Shown: positions 1 through 13,430, counted from the stretch's first letter. The stretch: 64,000 nucleotides of DNA from Apostichopus japonicus (GCF_037975245.1 NC_092561.1:20211508-20275507); one strand, 5' to 3'. Numbers and translations: made by a program. The notes: a model not told the origin generated them from the sequence alone.

Positions 1-460
1 TACATGTTAAGTACTGCGTTGCATTCCCTATATAAGCGTATGCAATGTCTGTAGTTACGCGCCCAAACCAATTTTGTCGGTTTTGGCGTTCTATATAAAG
101 GAGTCTGCGTGCTGCGCTAGGCCGGAATTTATGCGCCCAAAACTACACGTTTTCTTGAATAGCCCCACCGCATGAGAAATTATCAACTATTTTTTAGTTA
201 GTCCTGATGTGGTTACTCTCATATCGCCACACAAGGACTAATGCAGTTCATTAGTCATTATGTGGATAGTCTCATTTCGTCGCTTAAGGACTAACGAACT
301 GCCCAGTCCTTATGTGGATACTTGAATCGCAACATACGGACTAACGATCTTAAATTGTTCTTGGTCATTATGTGGCGATAACTTTGTGTTCACACAATGA
401 CTTAGGTTTATATAATTATTTTTCGCACTTTTGTCAGTTTTGGCGTTCCATACGTTTATT
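1..460. repeat. Hairpin-rich repeat unit at left edge
   Basis: No coding signal. Four successive imperfect hairpins, about 50 bp apart, lie near 202-246, 250-297, 302-346 and 357-405. Each has a left arm like AGTCCTTATGTGG and a right arm like CCACACAAGGACT around a short AT-rich loop. The array is flanked by near-identical direct words (TTTTGTCGGTTTTGGCGTTC near 72 and TTTTGTCAGTTTTGGCGTTC near 428). It ends where homology to the gene A/B/C 5' blocks begins (about 462). I do not recognise the family; a non-autonomous transposon is possible. Confidence 0.5.
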
Positions 461-538
461 CCATTGTTCCCATGCATTCTCTTTGCTGTGAATGTGAACT
501 ATGGAGAACAGTACTTTTGGTGAACTGAACCTTTTTGT

Positions 539-575
539 GATATATATATATATATTTATATATATATATATATAT
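539..575. repeat. (TA)n microsatellite
   Basis: Short TA tract downstream of the gene A CARD exon, at a position where the gene B and gene C blocks carry only a few TA units. Confidence 0.9.
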
Positions 576-732
576 GTTAGGAGGGGGAAATCCGTAGGAT
601 GGCTGATTGGACACGGGAAACTAGGATGAAAAAGGTTAAGAACTGCCGATCAAGACACTAAGCTAGTATACATTTTGCTATCGTAGACATCGCCTCATTA
701 AATGCACATTGATAGTTACTACAATTACTGAC

Positions 733-2151
<1,419 letters not shown>

Positions 2152-2274
2152 CTGCAAAAATAAGAAAAAGTTGAAAGTAAAAAAATCCCATAAACATTAT
2201 AAGTTATGACTTTATCAACCTCCCAATTTATTTCTGTGGTCTGATTGTAATGTTGCATGATATCCATAAGATAT

Positions 2275-2430
2275 GAGCTGTAGTATGGGACGAACATGTC
2301 ACCACATGATTCAGGCTTCAGGCTACCATAACATGTACTGTATAGTGTACGGTGATAGTGTAACCACATGGTTTAGGCTTGTCCCCAACCCCCTGACACC
2401 ATGTAGTGCAGGCTATATAGTGTACAGTAA
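2275..2430. repeat. Single-copy relic of the 121-bp minisatellite
   Basis: About one to one and a half units of the minisatellite found in about four copies at 35395-35885 and about thirteen at 52195-53745. Recognised by 'accacatggttt/caggct' and 'gacaccatgtagtg'. It lies about 125 bp upstream of gene A exon 1, the same relative position as in the other blocks. Confidence 0.75.
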
Positions 2431-3765
2431 GCACATTAATATTCACATATCACCACATGTGCTATGGCATAGTTCAATTTTATCTGATTCATTTAATTTA
2501 GTGGTAAGACTTACAAATTAGGATTGTGGTGCAATGACAGTTTAGTAATTTAATAAATCTCACTTAACAACCAGTTTTGATACATGGAAGTAATCAACTA
2601 ATTGACATCAAAAGATAAGAAAGTTAGATGAAAAGTTGCCTTAAAGCCTTAAAGGTCTGTTTTATTGGCTCTAATTATAGCACGCTATAGCTAGGAAAGT
2701 TTTGTGATTACTGTACCTAATGGACCTGCCACGGTCGTTAGTAATCGACCTTAAGCTCAACAATTAGCTTGCATAGCTTCTCAACACCATTAGACTCTCT
2801 GTGTAAACACTGTGTGGAAATATGTTCATGTCTACAGTGTATTTAATCATACAGTGTTCACAAAAAGACCCTCATACAAGAACAAATATATGTGGCAGGC
2901 GTTGCAGACTAATTGGCAAAAAGAGGTCATTTTACGACCAAGGCAGGTCGGTTATGTAATCTCAAGAAACCTTTCCATGACAGCATGCTATACTGTAGTT
3001 GGAGGTCTATACAGCTGAGCACAATCCACACATGATATGGGTTACGTTTTGTGGTGATTCCATCATGCAAACTCTCCAGAGAATTCAAATCATGTATAGC
3101 ATAATCTTTTTCCGACCATTTTCCACAGAAGTGCAGCCACGATGGGATTGAGAGGGGATGAGAAATACAATATTTGTAGCGGGCTGCAGCAAAGAAATGA
3201 CCCTGAACATCAAGTTTCGGTTACGGGTTGTTATTTGGTCTCTGATAAAACCGTCAAAACTTATGTCTTCCTTGGGGGACTGAACCCAATAAATTTACTT
3301 AATTAACTGAAATGATATCGCTAGCGTAAGAGTTAGTAGTAGCATCAGCGTGGTTAAACTACATAGCAACAACAAAATGGATCTATTTTTAGAAAGGAAA
3401 GGGCGGAAACTAGCACATTGCTAAACTATCAACGTTAGGGATGGCGACTGTAACACTCCCACCAAATTACTTATTAAAACAATCACCCTTACATTGGCAG
3501 TAACAAGTTGAACTACAACTTTGAGAGAAGGAATTTAAACTCAGTCGCAGAGTTAAATACAATATTACGACTTTACAGTACAGTCAATGTCCCAACAAGA
3601 ATTACGGTGACCTAAACAAATAACAAGAACTGGTCTGCAAATTAACCCAGAACTCCTAAGAAGTAAGTCGAAAACTCGAAATAATAAAATCTTACTACTG
3701 TAACTCTACCATGAGAACACCTTTTAAGTACAAAATATGTCAATGATAACATCAAACCTGATAAG
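2431..3765. other. Rest of duplicated 5' block, then unannotated DNA
   Basis: 2431-3172 matches 35886-36700 and 53746-54290 plus 55277-55375 (upstream flank of genes B and C). Homology stops near 3172. From there to 3765 I see no gene. The stretch starting TGTAACACTCCC near 3450 could be the 3' LTR of the adjoining minus-strand BEL/Pao element, but no matching second LTR was found. Confidence 0.4.
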
Positions 3766-4881
3766 TTAGGTCTCTTGAGCCAGAGAGAGATCTCTCTCAT
3801 GTTCGACAAGGAGAAAAAGTTTTTGAATGGGACGTTCCAATATGGACAATTTTTTCCTGGGTTGTCCCTTTGAATTTAAATCTCTAGAACCAACCTTAAC
3901 CCAAGCTCTCCTCACTAGACCATCCTCACTGGCAGTAGTTGATACTATAACACCAAAGGGCCACTTCATGCGTGGAGTGTCATGATCCTTGACAAGGACA
4001 ACGTCACCGACTCTCAGGTTTCTTCTTGGAAGACTCCATTTTCCTCTCTCTTGCAAGGTTTGGAGGTATTCGCTCAAAACTGTTCTGCAAGACACTGAAC
4101 TCTACGCCATCTTCTTCTAGCATACAGGTCTCCCTTCACAAATTTTCCTGGGGGTGGCAGGGCAATGGTGGGCTTCATGGTAATCAGATGATTTGGTGTC
4201 AGTGGCGGTTCAGCAGCGGGATCTGTCATATTTGCTGGTGTTAATGGTCGGCCATTGATGATTGCCATTGCTTCATACAAAAACATTTCAAAGAAGCATC
4301 ATCTAAGCATCCACGGTACAAGACTATGGTACTGTAGCGTTGAATACCTTCCTAACTGATCTGATCTGGCGCTCCCATACACCTCCAGCATGACTTGAAG
4401 AAGTAGCATTGAATACAAATTCACACTGCTTCTCAGTCAGATAGGCTGTCATTTGGTTAACATCTTACTCTTTCAAGGCAGCTCTCAACTCATTGTCGGC
4501 TCAAATAAAATTGCTTCCATGATCGCACCTTATCTGTGATACTGCACCCCTAATGGCGATAAAGCAACGTAGTGCATTAATAAATGCGTCAGTAGTCAGA
4601 TCTTCCACCATTTCAATGTGAACAGCTCTGGAGCAGAGGCAGGTAAATATCAACCTTTAGCGCTTGAATTCCTTGCGGTTCTGTTTTATGATGAAAGGAC
4701 CAAAGCAGTCCATACCACAGAAGCTAAAAGGAGGGGATGGCTCAACACGATCCTCTGGCAAATCTACCATATTCTGCTCTTCTACAGGTCTTCGAAGCCT
4801 CTGCAAAGAACACACTTTCTAGTGAAGGTAGCAACTGCCTTACTTCCACCAGGGATCCAATACCCTTGCCTTCTGATTTCG
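3766..4881 (-). pseudogene. BEL/Pao integrase core and C-terminal domain remnant
   Basis: Read in pieces on the minus strand. One gives FSFCGMDCFGPF and a CSRAVHIE block, another CDHGSNFI and GGVWERQIRS, typical of the BEL/Pao integrase core. Then comes AMAIINGRPLTP followed by the C-terminal (DUF5641-like) domain with LRVGDVVLVKD and WPFGVIV. Several in-frame stops and frame changes separate the pieces, so it cannot encode a working integrase. Confidence 0.8.
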
Positions 4882-5403
4882 TTAATTGTCCTGACCTCTT
4901 CCCTGGTGTTTGGCCAGACTGTGGCAGTGGGCAATGATCAATTCAGTCATGTGTCCATTTTTATGCAGTACTACAGGATGTTTCTCATTAAGTGAGAGCA
5001 TGGACTTTCTCAAACGTCCTCCGACTCTGATCATGACATCTTGAATGAAAGGGTCGAGGGTGAAGAGTTTGCTACTCGATGAAACACCCCGTTGCATCTT
5101 CAGTGCTTGTAATTCTTCCTTGAAGGGTTCTTTCTGGGCAAGCTTAACCACAATTTCTTTAACTGTCAGGGACACACTGCCAGTCTCTCTACTAGCAAGT
5201 CTTCGAATCCTGGCAACAATCCTATTAAGTCGGCTCCAGTCGGAGTACTTAGATAGCCTCTCCAATATATCACAGGCTCTTGTCGCTGGAACACTCAGAG
5301 TCAGAGATTGGGCTCTTACTTCTGGATCTCCCATGATAAGCATTGGATCTGTAGAGCAATCTGTGACCGGATCAGCCCTCCAAAGAAACCCTGAACCAGT
5401 GAA
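4882..5403 (-). pseudogene. BEL/Pao region before integrase, with H2C2-like zinc-binding part
   Basis: An open minus-strand frame begins at GFLWRADPVTD near 5400 and continues through GGRLRKSMLSLNEKHPVVL and HMTELIIAHCHSLAKHQGRG, the usual lead-in to the BEL/Pao integrase zinc-binding domain. It stops at 4882. The preceding RNase H is missing, so this part is joined to the RT fragment across a deletion. Confidence 0.8.
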
Positions 5404-5545
5404 CAGTGGCTTAGCTAGAGGTTTTGGCGCCCGGGTGTGAGAGTAGAAAATTGCGCCCCCCGCCCCACACTACTGAAAGATTATTAAATTGCGCGCGAAG
5501 CGCCAGAAAAGTTTGGTTATATTTTTCGGGCAAGTCGTTACGTTA
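5404..5545. mobile_element. Short insert in the Pao RT/RNase H gap (hAT-like terminus)
   Basis: Non-coding 'cagtggcttagctagaggt...ggcgcccgg' sequence starts exactly where Pao homology breaks off. CAGTGGC-type starts are typical of hAT-like non-autonomous elements. I could not define the other end or a target duplication. Confidence 0.35.
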
Positions 5546-6497
5546 CAGTAATCTAGCAGTTCCTTCTTAGTATCACTTCCCTCTACCATAAGAATCTCAG
5601 GTAATCTCTATCTTCGGGGCTGACGTGAAACCTATGAAACATCTTGGCTACATTACACATCACTGCTACTGGGTGCCTGCGAAACCTACATAACACTACG
5701 AACAGATTGTTGGTGAGAGTAGGACCACACAACAGATGGTCATTTAGTGAAGATCCTCGATATTTTGCTGAACAATGGAACACAACTTTTAACTTGTTAT
5801 GCTTCTTTGGGTGGTATACACCATGATGAGGAATGTAGTAGACTTCACCGGGTTGCCCTCTGTCAGCAACCTGTACAGCGTCACCATCCTCCAGCATTCC
5901 TTCAACAAACTTTACATTGTGTTCCTTGTAGTTGGGATCACCATCAAGTCGCCTTTTGAGGTGAGACATTCTGATTGCAGCTAACTTGTTTGTTGTTTGG
6001 CAGGTATGACCGTGACTTGAAAGGGGAGGCATCTCAATGTGACCTTTCTCATTTACTGCAACACTACTCTCTAAAATTTGCAAAAACCGTATATCATCCT
6101 GGGAAATGCTGTTACTTTCGTGCTTCGATTCATTGATTTCCGATTCAAACACATTTAGAATATCACGAGGAGTGACTGGTGGGGCGTCCTCCAGACTGAT
6201 GCGATGGCGAAACCCTGTTACCTCTGTTGAATCAACTGGTCCAAGACTTCCTACCACACTCCACCCTAAGTCGGTCTTGACAACATATGGTTGATCATTT
6301 TCACCGGTGATTACTTGGCATGGAGCAAGGGCAGCAGAACAGTTGTAGCCTATTAACAGTCCTACTTTACAGTTCATTAATGGTGGCATTTCTGATGCAA
6401 TGGATGTAAGATGATTCCAAGTTTTGGCTGTCTCGCAACTGGGAATATGATTCTTGTATGCATTTGCTAGATGCATATCCACGAACTCGGAGATCAT
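5546..6497 (-). pseudogene. BEL/Pao reverse transcriptase N-terminal part
   Basis: Minus-strand frame with VGLLIGYNCSAALAP and LGWSVVGSLGP (protease-RT connector), then YYIPHHGVYHP, KLKVVFHCSAKYRGSSLND, LLCGPTLTNNL and SPEDRDYLRFLW, the conserved start of the BEL/Pao RT. A stop follows FLW at 5583, but VEGSDTKKELLDY continues in a shifted frame to about 5546. The catalytic palm motif is absent because of the deletion. Confidence 0.85.
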
Positions 6498-6843
6498 TGG
6501 CTCTTTTGCTTATAACTGTGGATTCCTTGCCTCTCATCGTGGTTAACTCCAGCTTTACTGGATCTGTAGGTACTAACAACTCTTCACAAATCCTTCCATC
6601 TATAAAGGTACTGTCACTTTGTGTGTCTAGGAGCGCATAAACCAGCTTCTCTGTTTGAGTACTACTAATGCAAGACACCCACACCGGTAACACATTTGTT
6701 GTGCTTGAATGACCATGATGTGTAGTAAGGCCCACAGCAGCATCCGCTTCTTTGGGATCTCTCTTTACTTCCCGTGCGAATAGTTTTTGGACCTTATCAT
6801 TGCCATGCAAGGCGGTAGGATGACGTCCCTTCCCATCTGGCAA
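6480..6843 (-). pseudogene. BEL/Pao aspartic protease (DUF1758-like)
   Basis: Contains VYALLDTQSDSTFIDGRI, a retropepsin-type DTxSDxTFI catalytic loop, followed by LELTTMRGKE. A frameshift near 6480 separates it from the RT frame. It lies between gag and RT as expected. Confidence 0.75.
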
Positions 6844-8427
6844 GAATGACGGGATTTACACTGCTTGGCAAAGTGGCCAGTACGTAGACAGCCAAAGCAT
6901 CTTTTGTGCTCTTGGATAAATGAGTTTCTGTCACATTGCTCTTGTCAGCAAACACTGTGCAGGATGATAGGTAGTGCTCTCCACTGTAAAAGGGGCAGGT
7001 TTTGGTCCTTTCTACAGGTTTGACACTGGAGCTGGAATATCCCCCCCCCCCCCCATTTGAATCATCATTAATTGGGACGTTGAGACCATCTGTTTGGAGA
7101 CTTTCCAGCACCTTTGACTAGAGCACGTGAAAGTTTTCTCTTCTCCTCCCCTTGTAATTTACTGTCACGGGCTGACTCTGTTCTCTTAACTGCCAAAAAT
7201 GATGCAATTGGGTTGCGTACAACTCTTGCTTCCTTCTCAACAAATGATACGAATTGCGTGAATGTAGGGTAATTATGACCCTCATATAACCCTGCAGTCA
7301 CTACTCGGCCCCAGCGGCTTTTCGCCCAGTCAGGAAACTTTGCTGTCATTTTTTTTCTCCTTGCAATCGTTGAGAATGCTAAGACCCTTCATATGAGGCA
7401 TGGCATCACGGCAGCTGTTGAGGAAGTCTGCATTTTTCTGCAGTGCAACATTGTCCCTAAGACCAACCTTCGGCCATTTATCCAATATGTCACGACAAGC
7501 TTCCTGCACTTTGAAAGGGTGACCATATCTCTTCTCCAATGTCTCCCATGCTCTTTGGTAGTCACTTTCGTTAGTCCCATAGAAGCAACCAGCAGTAGAT
7601 TCTCTTGCCTTTCCGGTCACATATTGCTGCAGGTAATAAATCTTTTCTTCTGCACGTGTTCCCTTATTTTCAATGAGCGTCTTGAAACTTCTTTTGAAAG
7701 TCACAAATTCAATTGGATTTCCAGAGAAAGCCTTCGGAGTTGGCACGGGTAGACGGCTGCGGTCCATGGCACTTGTCAGGGCCTGGGCCAATGAGGATTC
7801 ACTAACTGGATTATTCATTGACTCACCACCGAGAGCATGACCAACTGATAACTTCAGATAGGGTTCATCAGCGTAGTGAGGAACTAGGTTAAAGCTAGCA
7901 GCCAAGGGATTCAGACGCACAGGTTTATCAAGGCATGTGTCTTCTGGGTCCTCAGCAGCTTCTGACAAAACTTCACACTTAACTTCAGTTATTCTCACAG
8001 CTGCATATGCTTGCATAGCTTCCAACTTCATTTTCTCTTCTTCCAATTTAATTTGCATTTGAAGAAGTTTTGATTTCTGATTTTGCTCCTCCCTTAAGGC
8101 CTTTGAAGCAGCTAGTTCGCAGCTTTCTCTGTATCTGCCTTCGCCTTCATTGATGAAATGGTGGATACCTACACTCATTCGGGACTGCACAGATCGGTCA
8201 CTGATAGACTCGCCAAATACGGAAGGATGAGCACATTTCAATCCTCGTATGTGTTCTCTTTCTTGATGTGTATCGATCTCTTTTGGAGATTCAAGCCTAC
8301 GTTGTGTTAGTGCTTCAGTCAGGTCCCTCGAAATGGCACAACAATTGTCGACCTTGGACACAGTGACCTTGTCCAGATGTTCGAAACCGGTAAGGAAGGT
8401 CTTAATTTCGCTGTAGGCGTTTGACAC
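6797..8427 (-). pseudogene. BEL/Pao gag-like region (DUF1759-like)
   Basis: The 7330-8427 frame has a coiled-coil segment (KLLQMQIKLEEEKMKLEAM) and the DUF1759-like block with FSGNPIEFVTFKRSFKTLI, KIYYLQQYVTGKA and AWETLEKRYGHPF. After a frameshift near 7340, MTAKFPDWAKSRW and FTQFVSFVEKEARVV continue the same domain; a cysteine-containing spacer (6797-7111) follows after another shift at a poly-C run. No convincing ATG starts the frame: the first codons (SNAYSEIKTF) read through the sequence that is tandemly copied to the right. Confidence 0.8.
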
Positions 8428-8599
8428 TTGTATCGAACGATACTATTTCTGTTTTTGGTGACATATTTTGCCTTACTCTAGAGATCAAACATGATGCTAA
8501 CCAACTCGAAAATTATTTGTGATTCCTAAAGCCGGATCTCGAAAGAGATACTTTGAACAGACTTTATGTTCATGAAATGGAAGTAAACGACAAAGGCAA

Positions 8600-8737
8600 A
8601 TGAATATATATACTTGAAAACGTAATGAGTTAGAAAGTCCAGAATAGTAAAAAAAACTTCCAGCCTCCACCGGGATTCGAATCCGGGCCTCCCGCTTTGT
8701 ACGCAAACACCCTAACCAACTAGGCTATGGACGCTGA
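8600..8737 (-). mobile_element. tRNA-derived SINE, copy 1
   Basis: The minus-strand head begins GCGTCCATAGCCTAGTTGG (A box TAGCCTAGTTGG) and carries B-box-like GATTCGAATCC, then CGGTGGAGGCTGGAAG and a body through CATTACGTTTTCA into TA repeats. The T-stem has an A-C mismatch and no intron-free tRNA fold is convincing, so a SINE rather than a tRNA gene. Confidence 0.75.
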
Positions 8738-8974
8738 TTGTATGTCCAGAGTTTCGAAACCGGTAAGGAAGGTCGTAATTTCCCTGTAGGCGTTTGACAC
8801 CTGTATCGAACAATACTAGTTCTGTTTTTGGTGACATATTTTGCCTTACTCTAGAGATCAAACATGATGCTAACCGACTCGAAAATCATTTGTGATTCCT
8901 AAAGCCGGATCTCGAAAGAGATACTATGAACAGACTTTATGTTCATGAAATGGAGGTAAACGACAAAGGCAAAT

Positions 8975-9115
8975 GAATATATATATATAATTGAAAACGT
9001 AATGAGAAGGAAAATCTAGAACAGTGAAAAATAACTTCCAGCCTCCACCGGGATTCGAATCCGGGCTTCCCGCTTTGTACGCGGACACCCTAATCAACTA
9101 GGCTATGGACGCTGA
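8975..9115 (-). mobile_element. tRNA-derived SINE, copy 2
   Basis: Same structure as copy 1, differing at a few bases (CCTAATCAACTAGG on the plus strand against CCTAACCAACTAGG). Confidence 0.75.
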
Positions 9116-9328
9116 TTGTATGTCCAGATGTTTGAAACCGGTAAGGAAGACATATATATACATATATATATTTAGGAATAACGGAAAAACTGTTAAACAA
9201 CTATGCTGCATTTAGAGAAAGGCTGGATCTCGAGTGAGATACAATAATTAAATTAGGTAAGTGATTGGAAGTAAAACAGCCAATGTTTGGTTTTTGCAGA
9301 GCTTTCGAGCAAAACTAGCTCTTCTTCA

Positions 9329-9334
<6 letters not shown>

Positions 9335-9388
<54 letters not shown>
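9335..9388. repeat. (TA)n microsatellite
   Basis: Pure alternating TA run inside unit 3 of the SINE array; a second one lies at 9790-9828. Confidence 0.9.
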
Positions 9389-9389
<1 letters not shown>

Positions 9390-9396
<7 letters not shown>

Positions 9397-9521
9397 ATGA
9401 AAACGTAATGAGAAGGAAAACCCAGAATAGTGAAAAAAACTTCCAGCCTCCACCGGGATTCGAATCCGGGACTCCCGCTTTGTACGCTGACACGATAACC
9501 AACTAGGTCATGGACGCTGAT
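9390..9521 (-). mobile_element. tRNA-derived SINE, copy 3
   Basis: Third SINE head, more diverged in the A box. It lies next to a (TA)n tract at 9335-9388. Confidence 0.7.
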
Positions 9522-9788
9522 TGTATGCCCAAAGGTTCGAAACCGGTAAGGAAGGTCGTAATTTCACTGTAGGCGTTTGACACCTGTATCGAACAATACT
9601 AGTTCTGTTTTTGGTGACATATTTTGCCTTACTCTATAGATCAAACATGATGCTAACCAACTAGAAAATCATTTGTGATTCCTAAAGCCGGATCTCGGAA
9701 GAGATACTTTGAACAGACTTTATGCTAATGGAATGGAGGTAAAATGACAAAGGCAAATGAATATATATAAATGAAAACGTAATGAGAA

Positions 9789-9830
<42 letters not shown>

Positions 9831-9831
<1 letters not shown>

Positions 9832-10807
9832 CCTCTAAAACAGTCAATAGGAAATGTAAACATCAGTAACACTTGAGGTAAAGTACCTTAAGTGAGATAA
9901 TTGAAATGGACGAACATTGCAGTTGACTGGGCAATGTGAGATATAACCTTGTAATTTTTTTTTAATCATGCAATTAGGTACTTACCTCTGGTTCTCCATG
10001 TAGTTCGCACAGTATGTGTACCACAAACGTAGTTGGGATTCTCCGTTGTTTTTTAAATGATTTCTTAACGTTGTAAAATTTATTTTGATTTTGATTTTTT
10101 TTTGATAATTTTGTTGATTTTTTTTAATATTTTTCTGATGATTTTTTTTTTTTTGAATTTTTTGTTGTTGATTTTGTTGTTGATATTTTTGTTGATTGAA
10201 AAGAATTATTTTTTTTATATTTTTATTTTCACTGCTTTTAGCAGCTTTTCTGTTGGGTAAAAGGAAAGGAAAGATATCATGTTAACATGTGTGCACCATA
10301 AAATTTAATATCTGAGATAATGTTTGGAAATTAAACACATTTAATCAAATCGATCAGCTAAACTGCAAAGAAGACCAACTTGAGTTGGAAAATGGGTACA
10401 TCAAAAGTTGAAATTTAGAATGGCTTTAAAGATAAAACTGCCATGTTAAAGAAATATACTCAAAAATCAATTCATCATAATTTAATGACAAGCTATAAAG
10501 CAATTTATCGATGGCTGATTGCTTACGTACATTGCTAGGTGCCGACCTTATTGTCAGGTCAAAATCATAACCCCATACAATTTTGCAAGGCAGAGATATA
10601 AATGAGAACTGTTTCAAATTTGGTGATATTTGTCTAATAGTATCTGACAAACATGCAAAACAAAACGTACAGGACATCCTCAGCTAATAATTGTGATTGT
10701 ACTTCAAGAATACCTCGACAAGAAGAGTGTAATTTAATCTTTTTGTACAACATTTTCATGGTGATGTCATAGCTCGTCTATACTGTAATCCTCTCCTTGA
10801 AGATATA
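9831..10807. other. No gene seen; T-rich low-complexity stretch
   Basis: 9950-10240 is strongly T-rich with TTGTTGATTTT-type units. An 83-codon minus-strand frame at 10426-10677 shows no recognisable motif or splice context. I see no other feature. Confidence 0.5.
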
Positions 10808-13430
10808 AGTGATTAGCCAGTAAAAATTACTTATATATTGCAGTATATATCGGACAAGTCACACATTCACTTATGTACTGATGTTAGACGAGGACAACAC
10901 TAATAAATAATTTAGTCTTTGATCTCACATCAGAGCTTCCGGTTCTATATGGAACTTGTTTATTTCATACGATGTAAGTTTAGACTTGCAATTGTAACAT
11001 AAAGGAAAACTCTGGTGACAGACAATTTGACCCCCCCCCCCCCAAAAAAAAAATTCCAAACATATTTTACACTTTATTTGAAACCTAATTGTATTATACA
11101 TTACTCATAGAACGTGAGATAAGTTTAATTGAATGAAGCCAATTTTGGCTCACTAAACTCTCTATCTGTACTAAACTCTCTATCTTTAATTCTTGGAATG
11201 GCTCACAGTAGATATAGATAAATGTCACCATGGCAAACAGCTTGACTGATATAAAAATCTTCTTATCCATTGGTTTATCTCTATGATACACGTGAAATGT
11301 TTGCCTAGCTGTCAAACATCTCTGTATTTAGAATTTTTTGCAAAACGCAACTTTCAAGTACAGATATTTTATTTCTCTGTTAATAAGTAAGCTAAACATT
11401 ATTTCGAAAATCGAGGCATATCCAGCTCAATTGATGTGATGAAGTCATTCATTCTGCTCTTTGGCAAATGCATTCACAAAAGAACCACGACCACAAAACC
11501 AAAGGAAAAGGAATTGGAAAGACAGTCATATGTATTATGAAATATGAATTTCTATGAGGATTAAATTTTTGTCCAGAGTAATAGACTTATAACATTTCTA
11601 ACTTTTTATTTTATAATATTAATAAGGAACGAATTTCAGCCACTGAATATCCCTGATCATGTTGCCCATGATAAAATGTGCACTGTAATAGTCTGGAATA
11701 ACCTGTACTTCCCCTTTACACTCCTTATCTTGAGTGGTTCGGTTAGAGGAAAACGATGGTTATCGATCATATGTAATAAAATATGGTTAGTACATATGTA
11801 GGCAAAACTCTATTTTGCAAAAGGGTATTTAATGTAGACACTGTACTAAACCTACATATAGTATACATGTACATGCATATATGGGACTATTAGTCTGCCA
11901 CTGTGCGACCATGACGATCACTTCCTCTTTCCCATATTCTGTGGCTTTATAGTAGAGGCCTATTGTTATGTTAAACTGATAACGTTGTATTATGTGAGCA
12001 ATATGAGTATTCGTGTGCAATTAACAGTATGTAAACAGTTTTGTGTGGCAGATACAAATAATCTCTGTTCAAGTGTAACAAAGCATGCGATGCCCCCTTA
12101 TTGTAGAAGGTCCTTTCAGGATATTTATAGTCTTCCACAAATTCCCGAAAATGTTGCGCAACTTTGGAACTTCGTCATATTCCTTAGTTTTTTTACTTAG
12201 TGTTAAGAAATTATTACCACTATGTTTGATTATGATTTGTCATGAACATTTACGTTTCAATATCCCTTGGCAAGTTTACAGGTATGAAAGAAGGCTTTAC
12301 GTAGCCTATCTAATGCAATGTTGTTTTCATTTGATGCCATCTTATATATAAACAATTTTTACGAATACTACCGTCATTTAATTGGATACCTACAATGGTC
12401 TACATGTTTGAAATAATGTCACTCTTCAAAATACAAAATGGCGTCCCTATAGAAAATTCAAACACTTTCTTTACTGTTGTGCAGACTATGAGATAGGATG
12501 TAAAACATATGGATACAGATGATTAACCAGTAAAAAATAATTATATATTGCAGTATATCTGACAAGCCACACATTCACTTATGTATTGACTACACGAAGA
12601 CAACACTAATAAATATTTTAGTCTTTGATCTCACATCTCTGTATTTAAAAGTTTATGCAAAACGCAACTTTCATGTACAGATATTATATTTCTCTGTTAA
12701 TAATTTAGCTAAAACTTATATCGAAAATCAAAACATATCCAGCAGAATTGATGTGGTGAAGTCATTCATTCTGCTCTTTGGCAGATTCATTCACAAAAAT
12801 ACCACCACCAGACAATCATATGTATTACAAAATATGAATTACTATGAGAATTAAAGTTTGGTCCAGAGTAATAGACTAGGAACATTTCCAACGTTTTATT
12901 TCAAATAAGGAACGAATTACAGCCGCTGAATCTGATCATGTTGCCCATAATAAATGTGCACTGTAATAGTCTGGAATAACCTTTACTTTCCCCTTACACT
13001 CCTAATCCTGGGTGGTTCGGTTAGAGGAAAACGATGGTTATCGATCATATGTAATAAAATTTGGTTAGTAGCCTATATATGAAGGCAAAACTCTATTTTG
13101 CAAAAGTGAATTTACTGTAGACACTGTACTAAACCTTCACATAGCATACATGTACATGCGTATATGGGACTATAACTCTGCCACTGTGCGACAATGGCGA
13201 TCACTTCGTCTTTCCCATATTCTGTGGCTTTGTAGTAGAGGCCTGTTGTTATGTTAAACTGATGTATAATGTGAACACTATGAGTACTCGTGTGAAATTT
13301 ACAGTTTACACAGGTTTGTGTGGCAGGTACAAGTATTCTCTGTTCAAGTCTAACACAGCATGCGATGCCACCTACATGTTTGAAATAAAGTCACACTTCA
13401 AAATACAAAATGGCGTCCCAATGACGATCA
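10808..13430. repeat. Diverged direct tandem duplication
   Basis: 10808-10930 matches 12517-12640; 11319-12080 matches 12626-13365; 12395-12455 matches 13368-13425. The copies differ by many substitutions and indels, and copy 1 has extra DNA between the matched segments (10930-11319 and 12080-12395). Short frames inside are not conserved between copies, so it looks non-coding. Confidence 0.8.

Larger units (their letters stand above)
3766..8430 (-). mobile_element. BEL/Pao LTR retrotransposon, degenerate
   Basis: Minus-strand remnant with domains in the BEL/Pao order: gag-like region (about 8427-7070), CCHC-like spacer and aspartic protease (about 6843-6480), reverse transcriptase N-terminus (6497-5546), a gap, integrase zinc-binding region (5403-4882), integrase core and C-terminal domain (4881-3766). 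Multiple frameshifts and stops, a deletion covering most of the RT palm and RNase H, and a foreign insert at about 5404-5545 make it non-functional. No LTR pair could be matched. The gag start was also tandemly copied to the right (8366-9830). Family assignment rests on DUF1759-, DUF1758- and DUF5641-like stretches. Confidence 0.85.
8366..9830. repeat. Tandem array: Pao gag start plus tRNA-derived SINE
   Basis: Four consecutive units begin near 8366, 8744, 9127 and 9528. Each starts with 'gttcgaaaccggtaaggaag', which is the gag start (FLTGFEH) read on the other strand, and runs through 'tgacatattttgccttact' and 'cctaaagccggatctcg'. The first three end in a tRNA-like SINE head. Unit 3 has a different middle (9170-9330) with a CAAAACTAGCTCTTCTTCAG motif and a (TA)n tract; unit 4 ends in (TA)n without a SINE head. 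The LTR-element leader with its SINE was evidently copied as a block. Confidence 0.8.

Noticed and set aside
8664-8737. Possible tRNA gene on the minus strand
   Set aside because: A and B boxes are present, but the T-stem mismatches, there are three near-copies and a shared 3' body, so a SINE.
8366-9830. CRISPR-like array
   Set aside because: Units are ~380 bp, diverged, carry SINEs, and the genome is eukaryotic.
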